Counted from the stretch's first letter, positions 27,291-35,833 are shown. The stretch: DNA of 64,000 bases from an uncultured Acidimicrobiales bacterium (GCA_951813325.1 OX638350.1:1723029-1787028); one strand, 5' to 3'. A program made the numbers and translations. The notes: generated by a model not told the origin, from the sequence alone.

Positions 27291-29644
27291 AGCCACAAAG
27301 CGGTGGTGTCGACGGTGTGGTCTGAGTCGTCGGCGATCGCGACGTGGCTCAACAAAGCGCTGTCGCCGTCGGCGTCGACGATGGCGCCCCCGTTGAGCGC
27401 CAGGGCGTCTTGGGCTGCGGAGATGCCGTCGGCGTCGGCGTCGCCCGCTGCGACGGTGTAGGAGAACACCACATCAGCAGTCCCCGACCCCGACGCGTAG
27501 GCGGCCTGGCGCACGTCTTCGCCTATGTCGAGCGCGATCTCAGGTGTGCCGGTCACCGTCACCGCTCCCGCGAACGTGGCGGTGACCTCGATGGCGTCGC
27601 CGGTGCGGTATGTGTTGTCGCTGCCCGCATCAGAAGTGACCGCCACCACAACTGCGGGCGCGTCGGTAGCCGCCGCGTCGGACTCCGCCGACACCCCGCC
27701 CGCGCCTTCCGCGTTCACCGCCCGCACCCGGAACGCATACGACACCCCGTGCACCAAACCGCCCACGTCATAGCCCGACGCGTTCGCACCACCCGCAGCG
27801 CTGTCGGACACGTCGATCCAGTCCCCGAACTCGCCGCTGCCGGTTTTCTGCGAGTACCGCCACCCGGTGATCGCCGATCCGCCATCAGCGGGCGCCGCCC
27901 AGCTCAACGACACCTGCCCATAACCGCCAGCCGCGCCGGGCTTGGCGGGAGCAGCCGGCTTCGCCGGCGACAACGGGTCGTCGTCGACAGTGACGCCCCG
28001 GGCCTCCAAAGCAGGAATATCGGTGCCCGTCGCCGTCGCGTCCAGCGGATTGCGCTCCAAAACAACAGTGTCGCCCGACCCCAACCCGGTGTTCGACACC
28101 AACGGCCCAACATCCGAGATCGAATTGCGGTCGAGATACAGGTATCTGAGGTCGGTCAGCCCCGACAAAGCCGAAATGTCCGAGATCGAGTTCTCGTTGA
28201 GATACAGACTTCTGAGGTCGGTCAGCCCAGACAGACCGGAGACGTCCGAGATCGAATTGCCGTCGAGATACAGCCCTGTGAGGCCGGTCAGCCCGGACAG
28301 ATCGGAGATGTCCGAGATCGAATTGCCGTCGAGATACAGCCCTGTGAGGTCGGTCAGCCCCGACAAAGCCGAAATGTCCGAGATCGAGTTCTCGTTGAGA
28401 TACAGACTTCTGAGGTCGGTCAGCCCAGACAGACCGGAGACGTCCGAGATCGAATTGTAGTTGAGATACAGGTGTGTGAGGTCGGTCAGCCCCGACAACG
28501 CCGAGATGTCCGAGATCGAATTGCCGGTGAGATACAGACTTCTGAGGTCGGTCAGCCCAGACAGACCGGAGACGTCCGAGATCGAATTGCCGCTGAGATC
28601 CAGCCGTGTGAGGCCGGTCAGCCCGGACAGATCGGAGACGTCCGAGATCGAGTTGTAGCTGAGATCCAGCCGTGTGAGGCCGGTCAGCCCAGACAGACCG
28701 GAGACGTCCGAGATCGAATTGTAGTCGAGCTCCAGCCGTGTGAGGCCGGTCAGCCCAGACAGACCGGAGACGTCCGAGATCGAATTGCCGTCGAGATACA
28801 GCCGTGTGAGGCCGGTCAGCCCAGACAGACCGGAGACGTCCGAGATCGAGTTGTAGCTGAGATCCCGGTTGTAGCGGAGATCCAGGTCTGTGAGGTCGGT
28901 CAGCCCCGACAGAGCGGAGATGTCCGAGATCGAATTACCGAAGAGGTTCAGGTCGGTGAGGGCGGTGAGGCCCGACAGCGCCGAGATGTCCGAAACCGAG
29001 TTGTACCGAAGGTTCAGGTCGGTGAGGGTGGTGAGGCTGGTGAGGGGGGAGAGGTCTGTGATGGTGCCGCTGCGGAGTTGTAGGTCGGTGAGGGCGGTGG
29101 CGTATTTCAGGCCGGTGAGGTCGGCGACGCCCGCGTAGGCCTCGGGGATGTCGGTGAGGGTGGCCATGTCGGCTTCGGTGATGGTGGCGCCGCTGGTTAT
29201 GCCCAGCTCGGTTTCGATCAGGCCCCGCAGCGCGGTGTCCGATATGGTCACCGCCCGGTCGGGGTCATCAGCAGTTATGGTGATGTCGAAGGTGATCGAT
29301 GCCTCGTCGCCGGCCGAGTCGGTGGCGGTGTAGGTGTACTCGACGGCTGATCGGGCGACCTCGGGGGTGCCGGTCAACTGGCGTGTGGCGGTGTCGAAGG
29401 CCAGGCCCGCGGGCAAAGCCGGGCTCAGCGCATAGGCTATCGGCGCGCTGCCCCCGCTCGCGGCGGGCAGCGTCAACGCCGTGATCGCGGTGTTCTGCGT
29501 ATAGGACTGATCGGCCACCGACGCGGTTCCGAACGACAGGGCGGTGCCGCCTTGTGCGGCGGCTTTGGCTGTGAGCCCGGCGATCAGCAGGCACAACACG
29601 GCCAGCAGTCCCAATGGTGCTTTGGTCGGGGCGGTTTTGTTCAT
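24614..29644 (-). CDS. Secreted LRR / FN3 / RCC1-repeat protein (1676 aa)
   Basis: A large multidomain surface or secreted protein, probably for binding; no catalytic site is seen. From the N-terminus: a signal peptide (GLLAVLCLLIAGLTAKAAAQ), a putative-Ig/cadherin-like domain (about 28-125, ending TGTPEVARSAVEYTYTATD), about 14 internalin-type 22-residue leucine-rich repeats (LSGLTGLTRLYLDGNSISDV, about 181-521), an FN3 domain (about 558-651), a beta-sandwich module (about 658-778), then three blocks of seven RCC1-type repeats (about 785-1038, 1161-1411, 1425-1676) with an FN3-like insert between the first two. Each repeat has HSCG and CWG cysteines. ATG 29644 (MNKTAPTK) directly precedes the signal peptide; a longer frame to 29770 lacks any such logic. 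The protein ends after the last repeat with no anchor. Confidence 0.88.
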   Translation of the reverse strand: MNKTAPTKAPLGLLAVLCLLIAGLTAKAAAQGGTALSFGTASVADQSYTQNTAITALTLPAASGGSAPIAYALSPALPAGLAFDTATRQLTGTPEVARSAVEYTYTATDSAGDEASITFDITITADDPDRAVTISDTALRGLIETELGITSGATITEADMATLTDIPEAYAGVADLTGLKYATALTDLQLRSGTITDLSPLTSLTTLTDLNLRYNSVSDISALSGLTALTDLNLFGNSISDISALSGLTDLTDLDLRYNRDLSYNSISDVSGLSGLTGLTRLYLDGNSISDVSGLSGLTGLTRLELDYNSISDVSGLSGLTGLTRLDLSYNSISDVSDLSGLTGLTRLDLSGNSISDVSGLSGLTDLRSLYLTGNSISDISALSGLTDLTHLYLNYNSISDVSGLSGLTDLRSLYLNENSISDISALSGLTDLTGLYLDGNSISDISDLSGLTGLTGLYLDGNSISDVSGLSGLTDLRSLYLNENSISDISALSGLTDLRYLYLDRNSISDVGPLVSNTGLGSGDTVVLERNPLDATATGTDIPALEARGVTVDDDPLSPAKPAAPAKPGAAGGYGQVSLSWAAPADGGSAITGWRYSQKTGSGEFGDWIDVSDSAAGGANASGYDVGGLVHGVSYAFRVRAVNAEGAGGVSAESDAAATDAPAVVVAVTSDAGSDNTYRTGDAIEVTATFAGAVTVTGTPEIALDIGEDVRQAAYASGSGTADVVFSYTVAAGDADADGISAAQDALALNGGAIVDADGDSALLSHVAIADDSDHTVDTTALWLESAAGWHSCGVEVDGSVACWGADGDGQASVPSGSFLSVSAGGLHSCGVEVDGSVACWGSDSWGQASVPSGSFLSVSAGGLHSCGVEVDGSVACWGSDSWGQASVPSGSFLSVSAGGLHSCGVKVDGSIACWGADGDGQASVPSGSFLSVSAGGLHSCGVKVDGSVACWGADGDGQASVPSGSFLSVSAGGWHSCGVEVDGSVACWGEDGDGQASVPSGSFLSVSAGGYHSCGAKADSSVVCWGDDSLGQVSVPSSLAAVPVPGGFSAALGSDGVSIEVSWTVPSGADGVELGIVAGWDPTPVLRQEFAASHTGDANGVMHTYTGAAGEVYGVRVRSYRAGTGSDKVYSGWTGADAVVVLGAWYSSGGGGVRLSAGDDHSCAVKDDSSAVCWGYDAWGQATAPSGSFLSVAAGGGHTCGVKTDSTAACWGLDNSGQASAPSGSFSSVAAGGFHSCGVKADSSIVCWGSDSHGQATAPPGSFLSMSAGGFHSCGIKADSSAVCWGRDVGGRLAAPSGSFLSVSAGSGHTCGIKADSTAVCWGDNAHGQATAPSGSFLSVSAGRSHTCGIKADSTAACWGLDNSGQATAPSGSFLSVTAGGFHSCGTKADSTAVCWGSSGGNKTTVPTTLAAVPVPKAVSAVSGGGAHSCGVEIDRSAVCWGSDNHGQATAPSGSFLSMSAGGSHSCGVKDDSTAVCWGQNDDGQATAPTGSFSSVSAGAYHSCGIKGDSTVACWGQDDDGQATAPTGTFSSVSAGAYHSCGIKTDSSIACWGSDDDGQATAPSGSFLSVAAGWAHSCGIKTDSTVACWGDDDDGQATAPSGSFLSVAAGSSHSCGVKTDASAACWGSDNHGQATAPTGSFLSVAAGGLHSCGLKTDSSAACWGHTGSGRTTVP
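28095..29060 (-). repeat. Leucine-rich repeat array with 66-bp period
   Basis: About 14 tandem 66-bp units each encode a 22-residue repeat of the form LSGLTxLxxLxLxxNSISDVSG. Many units are near-identical in DNA. One junction near 28858-28880 is irregular (YNRDLSYNSISD), consistent with a short in-frame slippage or unequal crossover inside the array. Confidence 0.85.
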
Positions 29645-29918
29645 GGGTGGCAAGCTAACACAGCGCAGACCAGGGATTGCTGTGAGGAGCTGTGGGGGGC
29701 TGTGGGGGGCAGAAGACACATCACCTGGGCTGAGAAACGGGGTCTGGGTGTCCCCCCTTTGGCCGGTCACCTCGATTGGGAGGTAACCATGAATGTGATG
29801 GAAAAGGACAGGCCGCCGGGAGGGTTTGCTGTGGGGCGTGCGGGGCTTGGCTGGGCCCTGCTATATACCACACCCAGCAAGCGCCCGAAGCATGTGGGAA
29901 GAGCGAGAGGAGCCGGTG
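29645..29918. promoter_or_regulatory. Divergent region between the RCC1 gene and the VOC gene
   Basis: These 274 bases should hold the promoters of both flanking genes. The clearest feature is 29855-29893, a near copy of the 39-bp element at 24549. On the minus strand it contains TGTGGTATATAG, a reasonable extended -10, which would point toward the RCC1 gene. The VOC start has an upstream GAGAGGAG Shine-Dalgarno sequence at about 29905-29912. Confidence 0.35.
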
Positions 29919-30503
29919 ATGGGCTGGAGAACAATGGGAGCCGACGGGTACCCGCCCGGTTTGGACTCGAACCCGGCGGTGTCGCCCCGCATCCGCAGCT
30001 GGGACCACATCGCCGTCGCGGTGCGCTCCATCGAGGCCGCCGTGCCGCTGTTTCGAGACGTGTTCGGCGGCCAGTTCGTGATGGGGGGCGACGACCACGC
30101 GATCGACATCCGCACCGCCATGTTCAAGCTGCCCGCCACCGTGAAGGTGGAGCTGATGGAGCCGCTGTCGCCGGAGAGCTACCTGCGCCGCTTCATCGAC
30201 AAGCACGGGGAGGGGTTCCACCACGCCACCATCTTCGTAGACGACGTGGAGGCCGCCATCGAAGACCTGGGGGCCGCGGGCTACGAGGTGGTGGACACCG
30301 ATCTGCGCGAGCCGCACTGGCGGGAGACCTTCGTGCGGCCCAGATCCGGGCACGGCTGCCTGTTCCAGATCGTCGACACCGAGCTGGACTGGCTGGCGCC
30401 CCACCCCCACTGCACCGTCGAAGACGTGATAGCCGGCAAGTGGCATTGGTGGAGGAGCCAGATCTGGCACATCGACCGGCTGCCCGACGGCTACCGCCGC
30501 TAG
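29919..30503 (+). CDS. VOC-family (glyoxalase/epimerase-like) protein (194 aa)
   Basis: Two betaalphabetabetabeta modules of the vicinal-oxygen-chelate fold. The first opens with WDHIAVAV (metal-ligand His) and contains VELMEP; the second opens with GFHHATIFVDD (His) and ends CLFQIVDT. This pattern resembles methylmalonyl-CoA epimerase and related lyases. ATG 29919 (MGWRTMG) follows GAGAGGAGCCGGTG; the upstream frame extension has no family sequence. The C-terminal tail rich in Trp/His (KWHWWRSQIWH) is not part of the usual domain. The stop is 20 bases from the convergent ligase stop. Substrate unknown. Confidence 0.75.
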   Translation: MGWRTMGADGYPPGLDSNPAVSPRIRSWDHIAVAVRSIEAAVPLFRDVFGGQFVMGGDDHAIDIRTAMFKLPATVKVELMEPLSPESYLRRFIDKHGEGFHHATIFVDDVEAAIEDLGAAGYEVVDTDLREPHWRETFVRPRSGHGCLFQIVDTELDWLAPHPHCTVEDVIAGKWHWWRSQIWHIDRLPDGYRR

Positions 30504-30518
30504 CGCCCCGGCGGGGCG
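30504..30518. terminator. Short GC hairpin between convergent genes
   Basis: CGCCCC-GGC-GGGGCG forms a 6-bp stem immediately after the VOC stop codon and before the convergent ligase stop. It could serve both strands. No U-run is present, so this is inferred from position. Confidence 0.4.
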
Positions 30519-30523
30519 GCCGC

Positions 30524-32164
30524 CTACAGGCCCAGCTCGGCTCGGAGCTTGTCGGCGAGGCGGAACTTCTGGATCTTGGTGGCGGACAGGGGCCACTCGT
30601 CGGCGCTGACGAAGCGGACGTGGCGGGGGACCTTGAAGCCGGCGATCTGGCCTCGGCAGAACTCGATCAGATCGTCGGCGCTGGCCTCGGCGCCGGGCTT
30701 CAGCTCGCAGAAGGCGGCGGGCACCTCGGTGTATTTGGCATCGGGCACGGGCACCACCTGGGCGATGGCCACCGCCGGGTGGGTTTGGAGATAGCTCTCG
30801 ATCTCCACGGCGGCCACGTTCTCGCCGCCGACTTTGAGCATGTCCTTGGTGCGGCCCAGGTAGCTGATGCGCCCGTCGGCGTCGAGCGAGCCGATGTCGC
30901 CGGTGAAGAACCAGCCCTCGTCGTCGAAGCACTCGGCGTTTTTGGCCGGATCCTTGTGGTAGCCCTCGAACAGGTTGTAGCCCCGCACCCAGATCTCCCC
31001 CGGCCGGTGGGGCTCGGCCAGCGCCTTGCGGGTCTCGAGGTCTTTGATCTTCACCTCGATGCCCCGGAACGGGCGGCCCGACGACACCGCCCACGTCTCC
31101 GGCGGGTCGTCGGGGCCGGAGAAGGCCACCACCCCGCCGCACTCGGTGAGGCCGTAGGCGTTCATGTGGCGCGCCCCGGGGAGCAGGGCGTGGATGGCCC
31201 GCAGGGCGTCGGGCGGGGCCACGTTGTTCACCAGGCGGATCCGCGAGAACTCGTCGGCATCCCAGTCGGGATGGTTGATCATGGCCTGGGTGACCGGGGG
31301 GAAGGTGGAAAAGCACACCGTGGCCTTCTCGTCGCGCATCTGGGCGATGGCGGCGGCCGGCTCGAAGTGGGTGGGGGTGACGTAGGACGATCCCGCGTCC
31401 AAACAGCCGATGAGGGGGAGGATGGCGCTCATGTGGAACAGGGGCAGTGGATCCCAGAACACGTCGGTTTCGGTCAGCTCGAACCGGGTGCGACAGGCGG
31501 TCACCGCGGTGCGCACCAGCGCCTCGTGGCTGAGGGGGCAGCCCTTGGGCTCGGCGGTGGTGCCCGAGGTGTAGATCATGAGGGCGACGTCGCGAACAGC
31601 CACCCGGGAGCGGAAAAGCTCCACCTCGTCGTCGGTGGCGAGCCCGGCCAGGGCCTCGAATCCGGCCCGGTCCACCATGCCGGCCGGCGAGGAGCTCCCC
31701 AGCAGCACCACCGCCTTCAGCTTGGGGGCGGCGCCCAGGGCGAGGTCGGCGGGATCGCGGGCTGCGGCCAGGCCGGGCAGGCAGTCGTGCAGGATCGCCA
31801 CATAGTCGGTGTGCTGGTCGATGATGTCGCTGGTGACCAGCACCTTCAAGTCGGCGTTCTCGGCGACGTAGGCCAGCTCCCGGCCCTTGAAGCGGGCGTT
31901 GATGGGAACGGGCACCGCGCCGATGAGAGCGGCGCCGAACATGACCTCGATGAAGTCCATGCAGTTGGGCATCAAGATGCCCACCCGGTCGCCGGGCCGA
32001 ACCCCCAGCCCGAGCAGCGACCGGGCCGAGCGCCGGGCGGCCTGCTCCAGCGACTCGAAGCTGTGGCGCGTGTCGGGGAACACCACCGCATCGCTGTCCC
32101 CGTAGCGCGCCGCCCCCCGCACCACGAGGTCCCCGTAGGCCGTGAAGTCAATCCACTCGCTCAT
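30524..32164 (-). CDS. Acyl-CoA synthetase / AMP-dependent ligase (546 aa)
   Basis: ANL-superfamily acid:CoA ligase. Signatures are the phosphate loop YTSGTTAEPKG, YGLTECGGVV, FFTGDIGSLDADGR, the hinge GRTKDMLKVGGENVAA and a C-terminal lysine region PLSATKIQKFRL. ATG 32164 (MSEWIDF) starts the conserved N-terminal domain. The gene is divergent from the taurine-type operon, separated by about 180 bases. It is one of three ligases in the window with clearly different C-terminal motifs, so they probably act on different acids. Substrate unknown. Confidence 0.87.
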   Translation of the reverse strand: MSEWIDFTAYGDLVVRGAARYGDSDAVVFPDTRHSFESLEQAARRSARSLLGLGVRPGDRVGILMPNCMDFIEVMFGAALIGAVPVPINARFKGRELAYVAENADLKVLVTSDIIDQHTDYVAILHDCLPGLAAARDPADLALGAAPKLKAVVLLGSSSPAGMVDRAGFEALAGLATDDEVELFRSRVAVRDVALMIYTSGTTAEPKGCPLSHEALVRTAVTACRTRFELTETDVFWDPLPLFHMSAILPLIGCLDAGSSYVTPTHFEPAAAIAQMRDEKATVCFSTFPPVTQAMINHPDWDADEFSRIRLVNNVAPPDALRAIHALLPGARHMNAYGLTECGGVVAFSGPDDPPETWAVSSGRPFRGIEVKIKDLETRKALAEPHRPGEIWVRGYNLFEGYHKDPAKNAECFDDEGWFFTGDIGSLDADGRISYLGRTKDMLKVGGENVAAVEIESYLQTHPAVAIAQVVPVPDAKYTEVPAAFCELKPGAEASADDLIEFCRGQIAGFKVPRHVRFVSADEWPLSATKIQKFRLADKLRAELGL

Positions 32165-32272
32165 AACGGTAGCTTTCCACGCCCACCCCCGCGCCGACGA
32201 GAAATACCCTGGCCGCCGTTGCGCCCGCCTACCCATGGCATAACTGGCCCATTAGATGAGCTTTCGAATCTG

Positions 32273-32302
32273 TTGCATCTTCTAACTCATTTCGATACCG
32301 TC
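32273..32302 (+). promoter_or_regulatory. Candidate promoter of the taurine-type operon
   Basis: In an AT-richer patch upstream of the aminotransferase gene, TTGCAT (32273-32278) is followed after 18 bases by TACCGT (32297-32302). The pair matches a sigma-70-like pattern weakly. The aminotransferase ATG lies about 44 bases further on, after a G-rich Shine-Dalgarno stretch. Confidence 0.3.
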
Positions 32303-32345
32303 TAACCCAGGGTTGAAATATCGCCCGGATGACGCAGGGGGGGAA

Positions 32346-33719
32346 ATGCCGGACGACCGGGAGCGTGCACGCCGTCACCTCGTGCCCCATTTCACGAGGG
32401 GCGGCGCCTGGAGGTCAGACCATCTGGTGGTGATCGACCGCGGCGAGGGCTGCTACGTGTGGGACGCCGACGGCAACGAGTACCTCGACGCCCTGGCCGG
32501 GCTGTTCTGCACCAACCTCGGCCACGGTCGCAGCGATCTGACCGCGGCGGCGGCGAAGCAGATGGACAAGCTGGCGTTCTACTCCAACTGGGGATTCGCC
32601 CACCCGTCGTCTGTGGAGGCCGCGTCGATGATCGCCGCGGTGGCCCCCGGCGACCTGAGCCGGGTGTTCTTCGTGAACTCCGGCTCTGAAGCGGTGGAGT
32701 CGGCGCTCAAGCTGGCCCGCTGCTACCACCTGGCCAACGGCGACGAGCAGCGCCACAAGGTGATCGCCCGCAACTGGGCCTATCACGGCACCTCGCTGGG
32801 CGCCCTCGCGCTGACGGGCATACCCAGCCTGCGCGACCCGTTTCTGCCGATGCTGGCCGATACCGTGCGACACGTGCCCAACACCTTGGGCTGCCCCCTG
32901 GAGCCGGGCCGGGAAGCCCGAGAGCTGGAGTGCGTGACCGCAGTGGAAGAGGCGATCGTGGCCGAGGGCCCCGACACGGTGGCCATGGTGATCGCCGAGC
33001 CGGTGCAAAACGGCCGGGGCGCGCTGGTGCCGCCGGAGGGCTATTGGCGGGAGCTGCGCCGCATTTGCGATGCTTACGGCGTGCTGCTCTGCGCCGACGA
33101 GGTGATCAACTCGTTCGGCCGCCTCGGCCATTGGTTCGGCAGCGAGCGCGTCGGCGCCCAGCCCGACATGATCACGTTCGCCAAGGGAGTCACCAGCGCC
33201 TACGCTCCCCTGGGCGGTCTGATCGCGGGGGGCGCCCTGGTGGAGCGGGTGTGGGACTCGCCGGTGGCGATGTTCAACCACGGCTCCACCTTCGGAGGCC
33301 ACCCCGTGTCCACCGCGGTGGCAGTGGCGAACATGACGGCCATGCGAGACGAGGACGTCTTTGCCGGCGTCCGGGGAAACGAGGGCCGCCTGGGCGGCGG
33401 GCTGAGAGAGCTGATGTCGGCCCACGGCTGCGTCAAAGACGTGCGGGGCGCGGGCTACTTCTATGCCGTGGAGCTGATGCGGGACCGGGGCTCCGGCGCC
33501 GACCTGACCGAAGCCGAGTTCGCATCGCTGCTGCCCGGCGGCGTGCTGGAGCGGTTCGTGAGAGAGGCGCGTGTGCTGGTGCGGCCCGACTCTCGGGGGG
33601 CCGCCATGTTGATGATCTCCCCGCCGCTGGTGGCTGACGCGGCGGTGATCGACGACCTGCTGAGGCGGGTCGACCAGGTGCTCGACCGCTTGGGCGGTTG
33701 GCTTAGGGCCTTGAAATGA
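32346..33719 (+). CDS. tpa: Class III aminotransferase, probable taurine:pyruvate aminotransferase (457 aa)
   Basis: PLP-dependent omega-aminotransferase. Visible are the N-terminal DADGNEYLDALAGLF, NSGSEAVESALKLAR, YHGTSLGALALTG, EPVQNGRGALVPPEGYW, the cofactor Asp in LCADEVINSFGRLG, and the PLP-binding Lys in ITFAKGVTSAY near residue 280. Length fits the family. ATG 32346 is preceded by a purine-rich GGGGGGA; an upstream alternative start is possible. The gene is 34 bases before the TauA-like gene and heads an operon ending in xsc, so the likely reaction is taurine + pyruvate to sulfoacetaldehyde + alanine. The family also includes beta-alanine and GABA aminotransferases, so the assignment rests mainly on context. 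Confidence 0.7.
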   Translation: MPDDRERARRHLVPHFTRGGAWRSDHLVVIDRGEGCYVWDADGNEYLDALAGLFCTNLGHGRSDLTAAAAKQMDKLAFYSNWGFAHPSSVEAASMIAAVAPGDLSRVFFVNSGSEAVESALKLARCYHLANGDEQRHKVIARNWAYHGTSLGALALTGIPSLRDPFLPMLADTVRHVPNTLGCPLEPGREARELECVTAVEEAIVAEGPDTVAMVIAEPVQNGRGALVPPEGYWRELRRICDAYGVLLCADEVINSFGRLGHWFGSERVGAQPDMITFAKGVTSAYAPLGGLIAGGALVERVWDSPVAMFNHGSTFGGHPVSTAVAVANMTAMRDEDVFAGVRGNEGRLGGGLRELMSAHGCVKDVRGAGYFYAVELMRDRGSGADLTEAEFASLLPGGVLERFVREARVLVRPDSRGAAMLMISPPLVADAAVIDDLLRRVDQVLDRLGGWLRALK

Positions 33720-33753
33720 GGCGTGAAACATCCATCCAGATGGAGGAACCAAC

Positions 33754-35802
33754 ATGAAGCGACTACTGGCATTGCTCCTGGCAATGGGACTGATTGTCGC
33801 GGCCTGCGGCAACGATGACGCCGATGAGCCCGCGGCCTCGGAGGGCGGCGGGGCCGCGGAGACTGAAGCGCCGGTCACCGGCGGCGATGACGACGGCACG
33901 GCCCCCGACGAGACGATGCTCGACGAGTTGAACGTGGCGTATTTCCTGGAGTGGCCGACGGCCAATCAGGTGGCCCAGGCTCAGCAGACCTACGACGATG
34001 CCCTGGGCTTGACGGTGAACTGGATCCCGTTCGCGTCGGGCGGCGATATGGCCCAGGCCATGGAGTCGGGCGACATCGACATCTCGTACTCGCAGGGGCT
34101 GACGCCGTTCGCCAACTTCGTGACCGGCGGGTCCGACCTGTTGCTGGTGGGGGTGGCGGTGAGCTACGCCGATGCCGACAACTGTGTGGCCAACCCCGAC
34201 TTGGGAATCACCGCGGACAACGCGGCGGAGACGATGGCCGGCCAGAGCATCTACACCCCGCTGGGCAACGTGACGCACTTCAAGCTGTTGAAGATGCTCG
34301 AGCACCTGGAGGTGGACACCTCCACGGTGGAGCTGATCCAGTCTGAGGGCGGCCCGGCTGCGGTGGCCGCGCTGGCATCGGGCGACGTGGCCATGGCCTG
34401 CGCGTTCGGCGGCGCGGTGAACCAGATGCTGGCCAACGGCGGCAACCTGGTGATGACCGGCGCCGAGCAGGAGGCCATCGGCATCCGCGTGTTCGACATC
34501 ATCTCCACCACCGGGGACTTCGCCGAGGCCTATCCCAGCGTGGTGACCGGCTTCTTGCAGGTGACCGAGGACGCCAACCGGGCCTACAACGACGACCGGG
34601 CGCCGTTCATCGACACCATCGCCGAGGCGGCGGGCATGGACCGGGCAGCGACCATCGCCCTGTTGGACGCGTTCTCGTTCCCCGAAAAAGACGTGCAGCT
34701 TTCTGAGGCGTGGCTCGGCGGGACCGTGCAGCAGGTGATGAAGGAGCAGATGGACTTCTTCGTCGCCCAAGGCGATATCCCCTCGGCTTTGCCCAGCTAC
34801 GACTCCTACGTGAACACCAGCTTCCTGCAAGCCGTGGAAGGCCGCGCCGGCGGCATGGCTGCCGGCGACGAGATGATGCTCGACGAGTTGAACGTGGCCT
34901 ATTTCCTGGAGTGGCCGACGGCCAATCAGGTGGCCCAGGCTCAGCAGACCTATGACAATGCGCTGGGTTTCACGGTGAACTGGATCCCGTTCGCGTCGGG
35001 CGGCGACATGGCCCAGGCCATGGAGTCGGGCGACATCGACATCTCGTACTCGCAGGGTCTGACGCCGTTCGCCAACTTCGTGACCGGCGGGTCCGATCTG
35101 TTGCTGGTGGGGGTGGCGGTGAGCTACGCCGATGCCGACAACTGCGTGGCCAACCCCGAATATGGGGTCACCGCCGACAACGCGGCGCAGACCCTGGAGG
35201 GCCAGAGCATCTACACGCCATTGGGCAACGTGACGCACTTCAAGCTGTTGAAGATGCTGGAGCATCTGGGGGTGGACATCTCCTCGGTGGAGCTGATCCA
35301 GTCTGAGGGCGGCCCGGCCGCGGTGGCCGCGCTGGACTCGGGCGAGGTGGCCATGGCGTGCGCGTTCGGCGGCGCGGTTAACCAGATGATCGCCAACGGC
35401 GGCAATCTGGTGATGACCGGGGCCGAGCAGGAGGCCATCGGCATCCGCGTGTTCGACATCATCTCCACCACCGGAGACTTCGCCGACACCTATCCCAGCG
35501 TGCTGACGAACTTCTTGCAGGTGACCGAGGACGCCAACCGGGCCTACAACGACGACCGGGCGCCGTTGATCGACACCATCGCCGACGCCGCGGGCATGGA
35601 ACGGGCAGCGACCATCGCCCTGTTGGACGCGTTCTCGTTCCCCGAAAAAGACGTGCAGCTTTCTGAGGCGTGGCTCGGCGGGACCGTGCAGCAGGTGATG
35701 AAGGAGCAGATGGACTTCTTCGCCGCCCAAGGCGAGATCCCCTCGGCTTTGCCCAGCTACGACTCCTACGTGAACACCAGCTTCCTCGAAGCTGTCAACT
35801 GA
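33754..35802 (+). CDS. tauA: TauA-like ABC substrate-binding lipoprotein with two fused copies (682 aa)
   Basis: Extracytoplasmic binding lipoprotein for a taurine/sulfonate-type ABC importer. The signal ends in the lipobox VAAC with Cys at residue 18, followed by an acidic, glycine-rich linker. Two complete binding-protein copies follow, beginning at residues 55 and 375 (both MLDELNVAYFLEWP) and ending with YDSYVNTSFL. The C-terminal phrasing, and motifs such as TTGDFAEAYPSVV and WLGGTVQQ, are TauA-like. A normal TauA is about 300-330 residues, so this protein is twice the usual size. It is followed by the TauB-like and TauC-like genes, with a GC hairpin between. Ligand identity is inferred from the operon. 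Confidence 0.8.
   Translation: MKRLLALLLAMGLIVAACGNDDADEPAASEGGGAAETEAPVTGGDDDGTAPDETMLDELNVAYFLEWPTANQVAQAQQTYDDALGLTVNWIPFASGGDMAQAMESGDIDISYSQGLTPFANFVTGGSDLLLVGVAVSYADADNCVANPDLGITADNAAETMAGQSIYTPLGNVTHFKLLKMLEHLEVDTSTVELIQSEGGPAAVAALASGDVAMACAFGGAVNQMLANGGNLVMTGAEQEAIGIRVFDIISTTGDFAEAYPSVVTGFLQVTEDANRAYNDDRAPFIDTIAEAAGMDRAATIALLDAFSFPEKDVQLSEAWLGGTVQQVMKEQMDFFVAQGDIPSALPSYDSYVNTSFLQAVEGRAGGMAAGDEMMLDELNVAYFLEWPTANQVAQAQQTYDNALGFTVNWIPFASGGDMAQAMESGDIDISYSQGLTPFANFVTGGSDLLLVGVAVSYADADNCVANPEYGVTADNAAQTLEGQSIYTPLGNVTHFKLLKMLEHLGVDISSVELIQSEGGPAAVAALDSGEVAMACAFGGAVNQMIANGGNLVMTGAEQEAIGIRVFDIISTTGDFADTYPSVLTNFLQVTEDANRAYNDDRAPLIDTIADAAGMERAATIALLDAFSFPEKDVQLSEAWLGGTVQQVMKEQMDFFAAQGEIPSALPSYDSYVNTSFLEAVN
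33916..35801 (+). repeat. Tandem 960-bp duplication within the binding-protein gene
   Basis: The copy starting at 33916 recurs at 34876, exactly 960 bp or 320 codons later, with high identity at the DNA level and mostly silent or conservative changes. The duplication is in frame. It contains nearly the whole binding domain but not the signal peptide, so the two lobes hang from one lipid anchor. Confidence 0.92.
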
Positions 35803-35813
35803 AAACTGTCAGT

Positions 35814-35833
35814 GGGGGCGGGTGCCCGCCCCC
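35814..35833 (+). terminator. Strong GC hairpin between the binding-protein and ATPase genes
   Basis: GGGGGCGG-GTGC-CCGCCCCC forms an 8-bp stem 12 bases after the binding-protein stop. It could act as a partial terminator or as a 3' stabiliser that keeps binding protein more abundant than membrane parts, as is common in ABC import operons. No U-run follows. Confidence 0.45.

Noticed and set aside
29552..32305. 917-codon plus-strand frame over the VOC and ligase genes
   Set aside because: Overlaps the real VOC gene in another phase and the ligase in antisense; no family motif.
33763..35730. 655-codon minus-strand frame
   Set aside because: Antisense shadow of the duplicated binding-protein gene.
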